A DNA stretch of 64,000 nt from Setophaga petechia (taxonomy: Eukaryota > Chordata > Aves > Passeriformes > Parulidae). Below, piece after piece: positions 1 to 11,857 of this stretch. Both the position numbers and the translations under genes were made by a program. A model generated the notes under the pieces. That model saw only the letters and a program-made list of their open reading frames with translations, ran no database searches and was not told the origin of the DNA. Position 1 is the first letter of the stretch; every line of letters starts with the position of its first letter. Location: assembly GCA_024362935.1 (NCBI GenBank), contig JANCRA010000003.1, forward strand, positions 47,901,844-47,965,843. The letters are read 5' to 3'.

Positions 1-3000
1 ACAAAATTTTGATGACATCAAAACCCTTCCAGGGAAGCAGCTTGCTCTGGCCCAAGTATTATTTGTCAGTTACTTTTGTTCTTCAGGAGCTTGTATAAAA
101 TTTTCTCTCCAAGTTCTATTTTTCCTTTGGGACAAACTGACTCACATATAGGATGATCTATGAAAGTTACTCTCTCACATTTTTTACCAGTGCAAGTTTT
201 ACTGTGTCAAGATTTTTGTCTTCCTCAGAAATATCAGTTGAGATGTAAGATAGCAGAATGGGTTCCTGCTCTGGTTTGGCAGGCTAGTTCTTTTGTGTTC
301 TGATGTACTTCTGAAATATAAGAAATTCTTTGTTCAAAAATAGCTGACAAATATTTGTGAAGGCAAGTGGAATAGTTATGAACTCTATTTGAGATGGAAT
401 GTTTCTCCTTCCCTGCTCTTTTCCCCCTTTTGCCTGGGACTCCACCGCAGCTATTTCATAATTAGAAGTCATCACAAGCACTTCAAGCAGCTTTTCACAT
501 GACTTTTGATTTTTTTGTTATTTTGCCTTTTTTTTTTTCAATTTACAATTGCCTTATCGAGTTCGTTTTCGTAGATGAAGTCTTTACTATAAAAATGAAC
601 AAAACTGCTCTTCACTCATTAGAGTAGCTATTTTCTGGAGGCTATTTTGGATATTTCCATGTCCAATTACCAGAAAAAAGAAAAAAAATCAGCTGCAGTC
701 GCTGATGACAGAAGGTGCTTATCCAAACCATCCAGAAGCAATAGTTTACAAAAGTCAGATTTTAAACAGAAGTAGAAGGCAATCAAATTATTTTAATTTT
801 TATAAATGTATTTAAAATTTTCTGTCTTTTGAAAAGATGAGTTTATTTCATGGATGGGCTCTTTTCCTTATTATTCCTCTGATAAGACAAGCTGGATTAA
901 TCTTACACACACACACACACACACACACATATAGAATTATTTTATATATATATATATATATATAGCTACTGTATGGGTTAGAGCCAGGCACCTGCCCAAG
1001 AACAGCTCCTGAGACAGCGTTACTATTCATTAATGCAGGTTAAATTGATCTCACAAGCAAATGGAGATTTTTCCAAGGAGTGGAAAGCCCCAGGAGCGCT
1101 GACCTTGCCTCTGGAGCTGGGCCTGCTGGGATGTCACCAGCAGTAGCACTCTGCTTCTCCTAATAGCAGGACAGGAGAGCACTGATCACAGGGTACAAGG
1201 ACAAGAAGCTTTTGCTGTTAAACATACCTTTTTGGCATCCTGAAAGCTTTGTCATGTCTGCAGACAGAAAGGAAAAAAGATGTGTTCATTTATTATTTTC
1301 CTGGGAAGCCCAGTGCTGATCCCTGAGCAGATTAACCCTTGCAGCACTGTAAGCACCAAGGTGAGCCAGTGCTGACACAGTTCTGTCACTGTGTGAATTA
1401 GTTTAATGAATAATAGAGCCTTTTCCTCTCCCATTTTAACCAAACAGGATGGGAAGCCATGTAGTCACTCCTTTAGTCCCTCTCAGAAAACCTTCCAGAG
1501 AGTACTGGACATTAGCAATGCAGTCCTATAGAAATCCATTAAAATCTGTCTGGTTTAAGTGCTTTTCCTGCACTTCCTAAAGTGTTTCTTGACAAAAGCA
1601 AACCTCTTTTTCAAATGAGGTTTGGTAGCATGAGCTGGGCTAGCAACAACTATAGTTAGTTTTTATTTTCTCTTTAGCTCAGCTCACCAAAAAGGTGACT
1701 CATTTGTTTCCTGGGTCCCTCCAAGGACTGTCTTTTCAGGCTATAAGAGCAGAAAGCCAGTGGAGCTGCTAAAAATATTTGATTTGGATTTTGTTCACAG
1801 AGGAGCATTTGTTACTCCTACTTGAAGGGCTCTAAGAGGGGGAATAAAGAAGCCTTCCCCAGGGGATCCAAAGTTTGTTGATGAATCCCTGAGGACAAGC
1901 CTTCCACCAGCATCCTGGCAGAAAAGCTGCATCTTGTTGGGTCAGGTATCTCCTGGACCTTTTGTTCTGCTCTCTCTCTCTGCACTGAAATGTCCCCTTG
2001 AAATATGCCCCAGTCTGGCACGGCCTTGGCTTGGTCACAGCTTCCACAGAACTGCTCCCACCTCCTTCCACAGCTGTGCCAGGCTCTGCTCAGCCAGTGC
2101 TCCCTCCTCCTCTCACCCTCCTACACTCCTGCTTAGCCTGGGAGAAGGTCCTGCTGCACTCCAATATCTGTTGGGCAGATGGTCCCCCCGCCTTGCAGCA
2201 GCCAACCTTGAGGCAGCTCATCCTTCCTAGCCTTGTTATGGGTGGGAGAAATGGAGAAGCAGTGGAGGAGAGCTCCCCATGGCAGAGTCACTCCAGGTGG
2301 CTCATGTAATAAATGATTCTGTGTTTTGCTTGTCACGCTAATGCTCTGTAGATTGGGGACAGAGAGGAGCAGAGCAAAAGCCTCCCCAGATTATCAAAGC
2401 GAGGTCTCTCTCCAGCAGTACACTGCCCATCCTGTGCTAATTCCCTCACAATAGCTCTTCAAGCAGATTTGCTTGGATTAAAAACCTCATTCTGGCATTA
2501 TTATGTTATCACTTTTCTGACTGCTGGTGCTGCACACTCTGCCAGGGATTTACAATCCAGTTGTGCTTCCTGCTTAAATAACCTGTTACAGAGTATCTGG
2601 TTGGCAATTTTGTTGATAGCACATGAGTGAAAAAGGATCCAGAAAAAGGATCCAGGAAAACGATTCATAGAAAGGACCCAGGCTCCCTTGACTGCAGTTC
2701 CTCTACACAAACACAAGCAAATTAAATCCTGTGTAAATGGCTGGAAAATGAGACTCTAAAGGGCCTTTGTGCCTAACACTGCAATGCTGTACACAGGCAA
2801 GAAAGGAATCCTGTGCCATCTTTTATCAGGATTAAATGGCTATGGCTACAGCAGTGAAGGGATCATGATCTCTTGTGCCAGGAGTGGACCCTAAAAAGCA
2901 CACTCAGGAGGAAGGATGGTGCTGGCTGGAAAGAGCAGAGGTTGTAGCTCAGGCTCTTGTTACCCAGGCTCTGCACACAAATGGATTCTCTCATGGACAA

Positions 3001-3530
3001 CAAAGAATTCATACACTGGTTGCTGCCCAACCTGGAAAGCCAAATAATGTTCGCCCCTTTTCTATCTCTCACTGCTCAGCTGTAGCCAGCGCTTATTACC
3101 CTCGGCTGCCACTCCCTCCCAGCACTGGCAGCAGCTTCTGTGGGGGCAGGAAAAGAACAAACTCTATTCCCACCACTGAGAACTCTGCCAAGATAAAGGA
3201 CTAGCAGCTGGGTGGCTTGGAGTGCAAAGGGAGAAAATACAGAAGTAAAGAAAGATGGGCCTATTCACAGCTGCATGACCTAGGAGTGACTGAGTGACCT
3301 TGGCTTTAGCCAGCCACTCCCTTGAGAAGGAAATCCCACCTCTCCCTGGCATGGGAATGGCTGCTCTCTGTACGCCCACACAGAGGTAGAGAGCCAACTG
3401 GATCCTTCCGTGTGTTTTGGAGCAGCTACTGCCCCAAGCTGAAGAGCAAAACCCACATTTCATCCATCACAGCTCAGACTCTGCTCATCCCTCCCACTTC
3501 CCCCCTCCAAGTCTGGCCTGTGCCTCTTAC
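1..3530. other. DISP2: DISP2 intron 2 (continues left of window)
   Basis: This stretch lies downstream of DISP2 coding exon 2 on the minus strand. The next DISP2 exon should encode the start of the membrane part, beginning a few residues before the first transmembrane helix. I looked for it on the minus strand and did not find it, so this intron is more than 3.5 kb long and continues past the left edge. The only clear structure is the AC/TA microsatellite near 905-964. Short open frames on both strands near 1.8-3.4 kb do not resemble known proteins. Confidence 0.6.
905..964. repeat. Compound (AC)n / (TA)n microsatellite
   Basis: About 12 AC units (905-929) are followed, after a short AT-rich spacer, by about 11 TA units (943-964). 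It lies in DISP2 intron 2. Seen directly in the sequence. Confidence 0.95.
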
Positions 3531-3977
3531 CTGACTGTGACAACGTGATGTTGCATCGGCCGCCGCTGCCCGGGGGACCACTGCTTCCAGGGTGTTTCCG
3601 AGGCCTCGGGGTGGGAGGCTGGCACAAGATCACCACTGGAGAGGTGGGAACACAGCACGGGCCCCTCGCCATGCCCAGGGAGCGAGGGCAGGCCGTAGCT
3701 GCCTCGGGACTCCTCCTGGGTGCAGGGGTAGTACGGGTGTTGCTGCTGTGCGTCCTGGGAGCTGGCTGGCACCTGGCCATTGGACTGGGTGGAGACTGGC
3801 CCAAGCGTGTGGCTGGAGGAGGGCAGGTTGTCTTCTCCCAGCCCAGGGGATGCAGGAATGGGGCAGTGATGGACTGGGCAGATTTTTTCCCAGGAAGTGC
3901 CACTGTAGCTGAGCTCAACATTCCCAATCTCTGGCATGGCAAGGCAGGTCTGGCAAGGTCCTGCATTTTGTTTTTCC
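3531..3977 (-). CDS. DISP2: DISP2 coding exon 2 (cytoplasmic N-terminal region)
   Basis: This exon codes for the cytoplasmic N-terminal region of Dispatched homolog 2, a multi-pass RND/sterol-sensing-domain protein related to the Dispatched transporter that releases lipid-modified Hedgehog. On the minus strand it has an acceptor after a pyrimidine-rich run ending CATAG and a strong donor CAG|GTAAGA at 3530. It is 447 nt, phase 2 to phase 2, open throughout. The last residues, QHHVVTVR, match the human DISP2 sequence QHHVVSVR just ahead of its first transmembrane helix. Further upstream, the segments LPSLPGHG...LCSH and CPVHHCPI match human LPGLGD...LCSH and CSLHSCPL in the same order. The region is rich in Ser, Pro, Gln and His and is probably disordered. 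The match is to remembered human sequence. The exon has a long open frame on the plus strand too, which I treat as a shadow. Confidence 0.88.
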
Positions 3978-6900
3978 CTATGAGAGAAATGAAGGGAAAG
4001 GTAAAATGGGAGAGGTTGAAAGGCTGCGCTGGGGAGTTGCATCCCAAAAACTGGAGATGCTTACAGACTCCCACATAACACAAATGTCAAACCTCACCCA
4101 CTGTATCCTCTACCAGGAGTCTGCCTAAGGGCTGAACTGGATTATGCTTTTTATAAAGACATCCATGACTCATTCAGGGATCCCAAGCGATGGAGAATTC
4201 TGTAATCCATCCTTTGTGTGTGTTGCTTCAAAAGTTTGAAAAATTGGGTAATATCCCACCCAAAAATTCTCTGGGATATTTCACTGTGCCAGGAGCATCT
4301 TAACTGAGGACCCAGAGAAATTACAGAAGTCTGGACAAACAGAAATGAAAGGAATCTGCATATGAAGAAGCCACTCAATTATCTGCACTCCTTGGGAGGA
4401 TTAATTAGTGTGATTGCTCTGCAGGAGGACTGGCACTGCTCCATGTTGGGTCAGCAGGAGAGTGAGTCATCCCTGGCACTGACACAGCTGAGCAGTGAAC
4501 CTGAGGGCTGTGACATCTAACAGGGCCTTCAGCCTCCAGCCTGGCACATTCCTTAATGGCTCCCATGTCCTGCATGCTCCACTGGGCTCTTCAGGAACTT
4601 TTCAGACACACATCTCCCAAGGATGACAGCAACAAATTTTATTGGTCTTACCTTGTAGGAAGGGAATGGACTGGGATCTCTATAGATCCTTTGAAACTTG
4701 ACTATCCTCTGGTTGCTGAATTTACTTAGACAAAACATTTGCAGACTCTAGTTCCCAAGTAATGAGGTTTCTGCAGGATACACTTTCTTCCCTCCAAGGA
4801 ATGTAAAACATTATTTCATTCCTATAGTTCTTTATTTATGGAGCCTGAGAGGTTTTACTAGCTTTGAGAAAGTTTGAATAATACTTTGAGGGATTGCTTA
4901 GTATGTGTGACACCAAAAACCCCTTCACACACCATAGACTGAGGTCCTTATGACCCCAAAATTGCTTTAGGAATTACTGTCCCAAGAGATGCAAACACCA
5001 GCAGTTTCTGGTCCTTGTCCAGAGCACGTGCCATGGCCTCTTACAGCTCAATGATGTGTCTTGCTGCAGTGCCTGGCGTCCAGGATTAAAAAGGACAAAC
5101 AGTTCAGGCCAGCCAGAATCACAAAATGTCTCAAGTCATCAAAGAATTATGAGTGTTGGAACAAGACAGCAGTGAGATGAACTTTAGCCTAAGGCACCTG
5201 GTGTGATGTGGGAAAAAATGAAGGTAAAAAGTTGGGGAAAGGATATCTTTTATATTTTTCTCACAGCCTTGGAAAAGGGCAGAATTTTAGTGATTACATG
5301 TCTCTAGAATTGCACCCAAAGTTAACTGGCATAAGATTTTTAAAGACAAAAGAATTTGGAGAATACTATTAGCTCAGTATTGCTTGAAAATTGCTATTTT
5401 TTTCAGAAAGCAGGACATACTGGCCTTGGCAGTCTGTGCTGTGTACTTTCCAACATCAGCTGAGTTTATCAACACTGATAAACTATATTTCATGATTGTA
5501 CCAAATGGGCCTATTTCATTAAAATCATTACAGCAGGGTCATGTTTGTGGTAGCAGCTACACCACTGCCAATGTGGACACTCATGGCACAGGCATCACAC
5601 GTAGCTTCACTTGCACATTGTACTAGTCCAGGGAGCAGCAACAGAGAAATCTTGCCTGATTAACCACCATCCAATGCTACATTTAGTTTCTAAGCCTAAT
5701 GAAAGCTGCAGCAGTTACAGACACAGATAGCACATTCCTGGGTCCTGACTTCAGAAGCCATAATTGATGTGGTGTCTGTGCTGAAGCAGGTGTCAGAAAA
5801 CCAGCAGACAGGTGTGTGCACACACCTTATCTCACCTCAGTGAGATAAGGTTGAGATAAGGTTGTCCCCAGCAGTTCCAGTGCTCATTTGCCTCTAAGCT
5901 GCAATCAAGGTACTGGTACTGAGCTGGTTCAAAACAGCAAGAGGGAGAGCAGCTGGCAAAGCAGAAGCTCCTGAACTGTGACAATGATATCCCAGTCACC
6001 CACAGAACTTGTCAAATAACATCAACAATAGGCTTGAAGTCCTTGCTGTCCTGTCCCAGGTGGATTAGTGACAGGATTACCTGGCCTTTCAAGCGTGTGA
6101 TTTGTGTTAGAGCTCTGTGTAAAGGTAGTTCACAACAGGAGATTCCACAATTCTCATATATGAGATTACAAATGCAGAGCCAGCAAAGCTGCTCAGGAGA
6201 TGCAATCTGAAATCTTGTTTGGGGTTCTTACAGCCCCATCAGAGCCTGGCGAGGGATACAGGTGCAGCACGGGGCAGGAGTGCTGCAGACAGAGCAGGGA
6301 AAGATCAGAGTGCGTGGCAGTCAACACATAAAATTACACCTTCAATTAGTCATTCTCTACTAATTATAGCGGCAGCCTGAGGGGAGGATGCTAAACCGCC
6401 ATGTCCCCTACAGTGCTGGTGAGCTGCAGGGGCAGAGGCTGCTTGGGACAGCTGACCTGGAGGGTCCTTAAGCCACACTCTCAAGCTTTAAGTGTAAATC
6501 ATCCCACTCCTCCCATGTGTCCAGTGACTTTGGGGTTTGTTGTTTTGTACTGCAGGGAATTTTCATCAGAGCTGAGGTCATGGTAGTGTTAGGCTTTGAC
6601 AAGGTCCAGACCTTTTCTGACTCCCTTTTTGTTGCCTCTAAGTTACTCTTTTTCCTCGACCTTGATCCTGTTGTTTTCCCTAGCTGCACGCTTTAAATAG
6701 GTGATGTTCTACAGTGCATAATAATTCATAAAGACACTGCTGCACTGACATCTTGTGTTTTGGTATTCCTACACTTGTAATATATTTCAGATTTTTTTTT
6801 TTTTCAAAGGAAAAGCAAAATTCTTATCCCTTTAAACTACTGTATCTGCACAGTAATCTGGGACCAGAGGCTTTTCATGACTTAATTAGCCTGTCTGCCT

Positions 6901-9900
6901 CATCTGAGAGTGAGTATGTGACACAGGACAGAACAAAAGGGCTTTTACAAAATACACTTTGAATGTGGTCAGGGAGAGGCAGGAGACCATGCAATGACAA
7001 ATTCTTCCTCCACAAACCCCTCGGCTACAAAACCTCCTGGTGGGGAAAGCAGATGCCAAACTCTTGGATATTGCAGATTGCCTCCGGGTTTTCTGCACAT
7101 ACGTTGGTAACGTTGAGTCTAATATTTCACACAAAATCACACTCTCCTTGTTTACCATCTTTGCTGTGAAATGCTGTCAAGTTCTGCTCTTCTCCCACAT
7201 GTCGTTTCCTATCTCAATCCCTGACCTGCTCAGTGACTTCAGATTCTGGAATAACTTTGGCAAGTTTGGATCATTCACTCGTGACTTCTCTCCATTATCT
7301 CTTTCTCAGACTAAACAATTACAGCTCTGTCAATCACCCTCTGGATATGAGTTCCCTTATGCTCACCCCTCTCCAACTCCATGACGATGTGACCTTGGCT
7401 ATCCACAATCTCCAGGGAAACCTGGAGCTTGCAAATAATGATGGGTTTGGATAATCACTGCTGGCAGCTCGGCAGAGTTCGAGTCTCCACTTGCTGCTCT
7501 CCCAATTAGCTGTAGTGCTGGTGAGCTTAACCTTTGGTCTGCTGAGGTCTGCACCAGACACGTAGGCTGCTCCTTCTTTGCCTGAAACCATGTCACTATT
7601 ACTTTTTTGGGCCCTCAGGACTCTGAACTGTGTTAGAAAAATGTTTCTGGGGATTTTTGATGTCTGTTTGCTGTCAGGCATGAGGAGAAAAGGGCAGAGC
7701 ACCACACTGGACTCTGCTTGCCATGCTGACACTGACAAAGACTTCTATTTTTAAGATTCATTCCCACTCTGGACTGTGTCAGATATTTGATATCTTTGGG
7801 ATTAAACAGGCAGAAATGGTGTCTCGGCTGCAGAAAAGCCTACAGAGGCAGCTGACAGCCTCCATTTTCTTTTCCAGGCTCAGCTGGATGCAACCAGAAA
7901 GATGCTGGGAAAGGAGAAAAGAAGGGATATAAGGGAAAGGATGGACGAGGGTTAACTGCTCCTGTTACCCACACCAGTGAGCTGTGTTGCTTTCACTGTT
8001 TGCTTCCCTGCCTCTTGCCCTGAGATGCCTAGACAGAATAATAATCCAATTTGGACCTGCCCAAGCCACTCTGAGTGCAGCAGTGCTTCTCTGAGATGAG
8101 TAGCAGAGCATAAACACCCCACATTATGTGGGGGACCCAGCAAACGAACTGGAGCTTCTTCCCACAAGGAAACAGGAAAGAGAAGGTCAGGATTTCTAAG
8201 GAGACAGTTTTCTGCCATTCCAGGTCTGCAGGGATGTGGAGCAGTGGTGGGATACAGGGTTTGTGGCAGGAGCCAAGGGCTGTATGCTGTCAGTCCACCC
8301 TCCTGGCAGGGATTATGCCCCTCTTCCAGAGACCAGCATCCTCCTGCCCCACAGAGAATGGCTTTAGGCTTTAGCTGCTCACTCGGCCCTAGCAGGGTGC
8401 TTTACTGGAAACATGCCATGTTGGCTTCTTGCTCCCAGCACATTCCCCTCAGGATGGTTTCGTTCTGCAGCACACAGAGCCGAGTTGGGCTGGAGGAAGC
8501 TTTGCAGGCAGGGAAATAGTAGCATATGATCACCTTCCTTTTCCTAAGCAACTCCAGTTTTTGGCTCTCCCTGGTCTTGCTGTCCCCCCTAAGCCAGAGC
8601 AGCAGGAGAGGTTCTGAGAGGGTAATGGGCCAAAAATATTCAGCCTTTTGCAGGAATGGCCCCTTTCTCTGCCTAATTCTACCCTCATCACCAAACCCAT
8701 TTCTATAAGCACTGCTTTTTTTTTTTTTTTTAATAGATCATTTCCCCCTTTGCATACTAAAGAGAGGATCAAGAAAGAAGCACTTTGCATATGAAAGATG
8801 GGAAACACCTACCGAGTGAATGGAGCTGTCTGATGCCTGACTCAAACTACAACTTCTCCTGTTGCCAGAGGAATCTCAAGGGGGAATAAAAACAAGTAGA
8901 AAAATGGCAAAAGTCTGTACCTTGCCTACAACCAGAGCCCTTTTTCATCAAGAACCTTTGCTCAATTAGACATTAAGTGCCACAAAATTTCATTCAGAAA
9001 AAAAAAAAAAGCTAGTTTGTTTCTCTTTCCCCTTTTTTTCCTTCCTCTAGCAGAGTTTGTTTGCATATCAGCTGTGCAAGTGTTCCCCAATGAAAAAGAA
9101 ATATGAATTCTTTCTGGATTAAATCCATGTGCTATAGGTCAGCTTCCATCTAGACTAATAGCTTTTTCCTGGAGAGCTGTAAATGACTTTTTAAGAATGT
9201 GCTTTTATAATGGAATTTAAATTTTTCTTTGAACATACCACCAGCAAAACTGCAGTGGAGCTCTTGAGAAAAAGAGCTTTTTTCCTTGTACTTTCTAAGG
9301 AGATAAGAATGCCCTTTCCCTGGGATTAGGGAAGGGTTCATTGCGTTTCACTGTCACCTCGTTATCTAGCTCCCTGTCTCCCTGACAGGGAGAGACAGGC
9401 ACTCCTGAGCAATCCATCTCCTCCTCTGGCTGCAGCAAATCCTTGTGCACTGAACAATTCCTGCAGAGTTCTTTTGTTTTGCTTTTTCAGTCTAGCAGCA
9501 GGATCGTGCATACCCTTGAGAAGACCTACAGTTTTTTTTTGTCAGTGAGACTCCTGAGTATGTTAAATCATCATGAAAAATTAATGAGACTGCAAAACTC
9601 TGCTTCCCACGTAGTCTGCCAGGAAAAGTTTAGTTTTATAAACCTTTCCACTGACTTGTGCAAACAGCCTTACCTTTACGCCAGGCAGCTGTTGCTGCTG
9701 CTGTGGGTACAGGTGTTTGTGCTGGGATAGAGCCAGAGACAGAGGGCTCAAGGTTCCCACCCAGCCTTCAGTGCCAGAACAGCTCTGTCTGCACTGGGAA
9801 AATCATATTTGCTAAGCCTTGTTTTGAAGGTAAAAAAAGGAGTGAAATGGAAAGGGAAAGGAAAATAAAATCCCCACCTTAGTGTCCCAGGCTGAAAGAG

Positions 9901-11099
9901 GCCAGGAGGAAAGTGGTGTTTTCTGGCATCTGTGGTTTTTAGCTGATGCAGTGAGCACTGATGATGAAGAGCCACCTTGGCTAGGGCAGAAGGTGGAGAC
10001 CACAGAGCTAAGACTGAGTGAGCAGCATGGGTGAAATTCGAAATGCATCTGTGTCAGGTGGCTTAACTCTCTGTATCTTACCTCTTGCAGGCTGCACTGT
10101 TCATTTTAAGACCTGTCTGAATGGCCAAGGAGTACTCAGACAAGCAAAGAAAATGGCTCCAGTAACAGCTTTGCCCCCATTGAATGAGCAAGGTCTAAAC
10201 CAGTGCTGGACTGTGTGAGAGTCGCAGGAGACTGAGACCCCCAGGCACGGCAGCCTCTGGCCGGGGACATCAGAGCTGTCTGACGAGCAGTGAGTGCCCT
10301 GCCAGTGCTCCTGGGTGGGTGGGGCTCCCTCAGCGTGAGTATCCTGTACCCGACAGAAATGGAACCCTTGGGCTTTCAGAAAGGATTTGTGTGCTGCTGA
10401 CCTCGGGGTGTGCTCTGTCAAGCAGAATCTGAAGAGCTTAGGTCTTCAGATTGCCCTGGTCTAACACATGCCAATGTACTTGTGAATATGGGATGGCTCC
10501 TTGCTCATGATTATGGGCTTGTTGATGTTTCCAGAAAATGTTGATGGTTGTGGCTGCTAATCTGGCTTAAGACACCAGGTAAGGGAGCATATGGCACAGG
10601 GGGATGAGGGATGTGGGAGTTTATGGAGGAGATCTTTGGACTGAAACCCATGTTTGCCCACAGCTGATTGCAATAAGGCTCTGTCTGAAACACGCTGAGC
10701 TTCCCAACAATAGCTCTCCCGTTGCTGCAGAAGGGAGAGCACACCATGTTGCAGGATCGAAACCTGCCCGGGAGGCCAAACCAGGAAGCCCCCCCGGCAC
10801 GAATAGCTATGCGTGGTGGTCCTGGCCCCAGGGCAGGAGCAACCAGGACGCCGGCTGGGCAGCACACGTCGCCAGAGCCCGAATCGCGGGTGGGCAGCTG
10901 GGCAGGCTACGAGGGACTCTGTCTGCACCTCCGGTGGGAGGATGGGACACACCTCGGCAAGACTGGGGGACCCTGGTCCCAAAAAAACCCGGTGGCACCG
11001 ACCACCTCCACACACAGAACCGGTGGTGGCGGCAGGGCGGCAGTTCTCACCCGCCGGGGCACCGGCTCTGCGCCCCTGTCCCAATCCCGCAGCTCCTAC
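3978..11099. other. DISP2: DISP2 intron 1
   Basis: This intron of about 7.1 kb joins DISP2 coding exons 1 and 2; the phases match (two bases carried over, giving an Arg codon). It holds no exon I can support. Notable content is a GATA-site hairpin at 5811-5862, an imperfect inverted repeat near 9373-9401 (CCTGTCTC against GAGACAGG), a T run near 8717-8731 and an A run near 9000. On the plus strand there is an acceptor-like CTCTTGCAG at 10090 and a donor-like GTGAGT at 10335, which could bound an antisense non-coding exon, but nothing else supports one. Confidence 0.65.
5811..5862. promoter_or_regulatory. GATA-site hairpin in DISP2 intron 1
   Basis: Three GATAAG-type sites lie within about 35 bp: one as CTTATC in the left arm of a perfect inverted repeat (5825-5835), one in its right arm (5840-5850), and a third in an immediate direct repeat (GAGATAAGGTTG, repeated once). 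The arms are 11 bp with a 4-nt loop. Just upstream and overlapping is a perfect 16-bp palindrome, GGTGTGTGCACACACC (5811-5826). The sites are seen directly; that GATA factors bind here is inference. Confidence 0.4.
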
Positions 11100-11179
11100 C
11101 TGGGCGAGGCGGGGTCGCGACCGCGGCCCGTCCCCTCGGGCCGCGGCTCCCCGGGCGGCGGGGCGGGCGCGGCCTCCAT
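11100..11179 (-). CDS. DISP2: DISP2 coding exon 1 (start codon)
   Basis: On the minus strand the ATG at 11179 sits in a good Kozak context (GCCGGCCATGG) inside a CpG island. It opens 26 codons rich in Pro, Gly, Glu and Ala, then a donor CCCAG|GTAGGA. Two bases carry over, exactly the phase needed by the acceptor of coding exon 2 at 3977; the joined codon is AGG (Arg). The stretch PPPGEPRPEG resembles GPEGEQRPEGEP near the human DISP2 start (from memory). This gives an N-terminal cytoplasmic region of about 175 residues before the window runs out of exons. The start is chosen because it is the only ATG in this frame, it lies in the island, and the exon phase fits. Confidence 0.8.
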
Positions 11180-11264
11180 GGCCGGCGGCGGGCGCTGTCC
11201 GTGCCCGCGGTGCTGAACACTCCGGAGCGGTGGTGGCGGTGGCGCCCCGGCGCGTCCCGGCTCT

Positions 11265-11440
11265 GCCCGGCTCGGCTCGACTCAGTGCGGCGCGGCGCGG
11301 CTCTGCCCGATTCGGCGCCTTTCTACCTGGCCCGGCTCGGCTCGGCGCAGCTCGACTCGACTTGACTCGGTGCGGCTCGGCTCGGTTCGGCTTTGCCCGG
11401 CTGGGCTCTGCCCGGCTCGGCGCGGCGCTTGCGCGGCCGC
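11265..11440. repeat. Degenerate CGGCT/GCTCG pentamer array
   Basis: Imperfect repeats of the pentamer CGGCT (with CGACT, CGCGG and similar variants) run for about 175 bp in the CpG island upstream of DISP2. On the minus strand this gives a spurious open frame of repeating Arg-Ala-Glu-Pro. It is a low-complexity array in the 5' UTR or core promoter, not a coding region. Confidence 0.75.
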
Positions 11441-11857
11441 GGAGGCGGGCCCGGCGCGGGGGCGGGCACGGGGGCGCAGCCGCCGGCACCAGGAGAGCTG
11501 CGGGGGGAACTGTAACCCCCGGGCCAGTCTGGCTGTCGGGGATGGGGCTGAGCTTAAGGGTGCGGAACAGGAGCTCGGGGCACCGGGCATCCTTTGGGAG
11601 AAAATATTCCCTCATCCCGGCAGTTAGTTGTGCTCCTGCTTGGCCCGGGCTGGGAATGCTCCCAGAAGTGCTCCTGGCCCTGTGTGGCAGGTGCAGGGCA
11701 GCGTTTTGAATTGTTGGCTTTTAGAAGCATTAAATAGGTAAATGATCTTTTGAAATAGGTGGTAGGTTTAAAACAACTGAGTTGAAAGCATGGAGAATAC
11801 AAGGAGGTCAGGCATGTCCACCTCCTTGCAGGATCCTTCAGTCCTTGTCTATCCATA

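Larger units (their letters stand above)
11000..11500. promoter_or_regulatory. DISP2: CpG island, DISP2 promoter and 5' UTR
   Basis: Dense CpG and GC-box-like sequence surrounds the DISP2 start codon. The transcription start should lie right of 11179 for minus-strand DISP2; no TATA box is evident. The same island may also serve a plus-strand transcript, but I see no supporting exon. Confidence 0.65.

Noticed and set aside
3545..4078. A 177-codon plus-strand open frame
   Set aside because: It is the shadow of DISP2 exon 2 on the other strand; the minus frame has the matching splice sites and family residues.
5106..5155. A possible reversed CR1 3' end (AGAATCACAAAATG...)
   Set aside because: Only a few bases match the CR1 terminus, with no supporting upstream blocks.
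9373..9401. An inverted repeat as a possible microRNA precursor
   Set aside because: The arms are about 12 bp with a mismatch, far shorter than a microRNA hairpin.
10750..10775. A tRNA T-arm-like hairpin (GCAGG, TTTCGAT loop, CCTGC) on the minus strand
   Set aside because: The loop does not fit TTCRANN spacing, and there are no D-arm, anticodon arm or acceptor stem around it.
10557..11615. A 352-codon minus-strand open frame through the CpG island
   Set aside because: It is produced by high GC and the pentamer array (repeating Arg-Ala-Glu-Pro), and runs across the DISP2 exon 1 donor in another frame.
10813..11709. A 298-codon plus-strand open frame in the same island
   Set aside because: It has the same low-complexity origin, with no splice or homology support.
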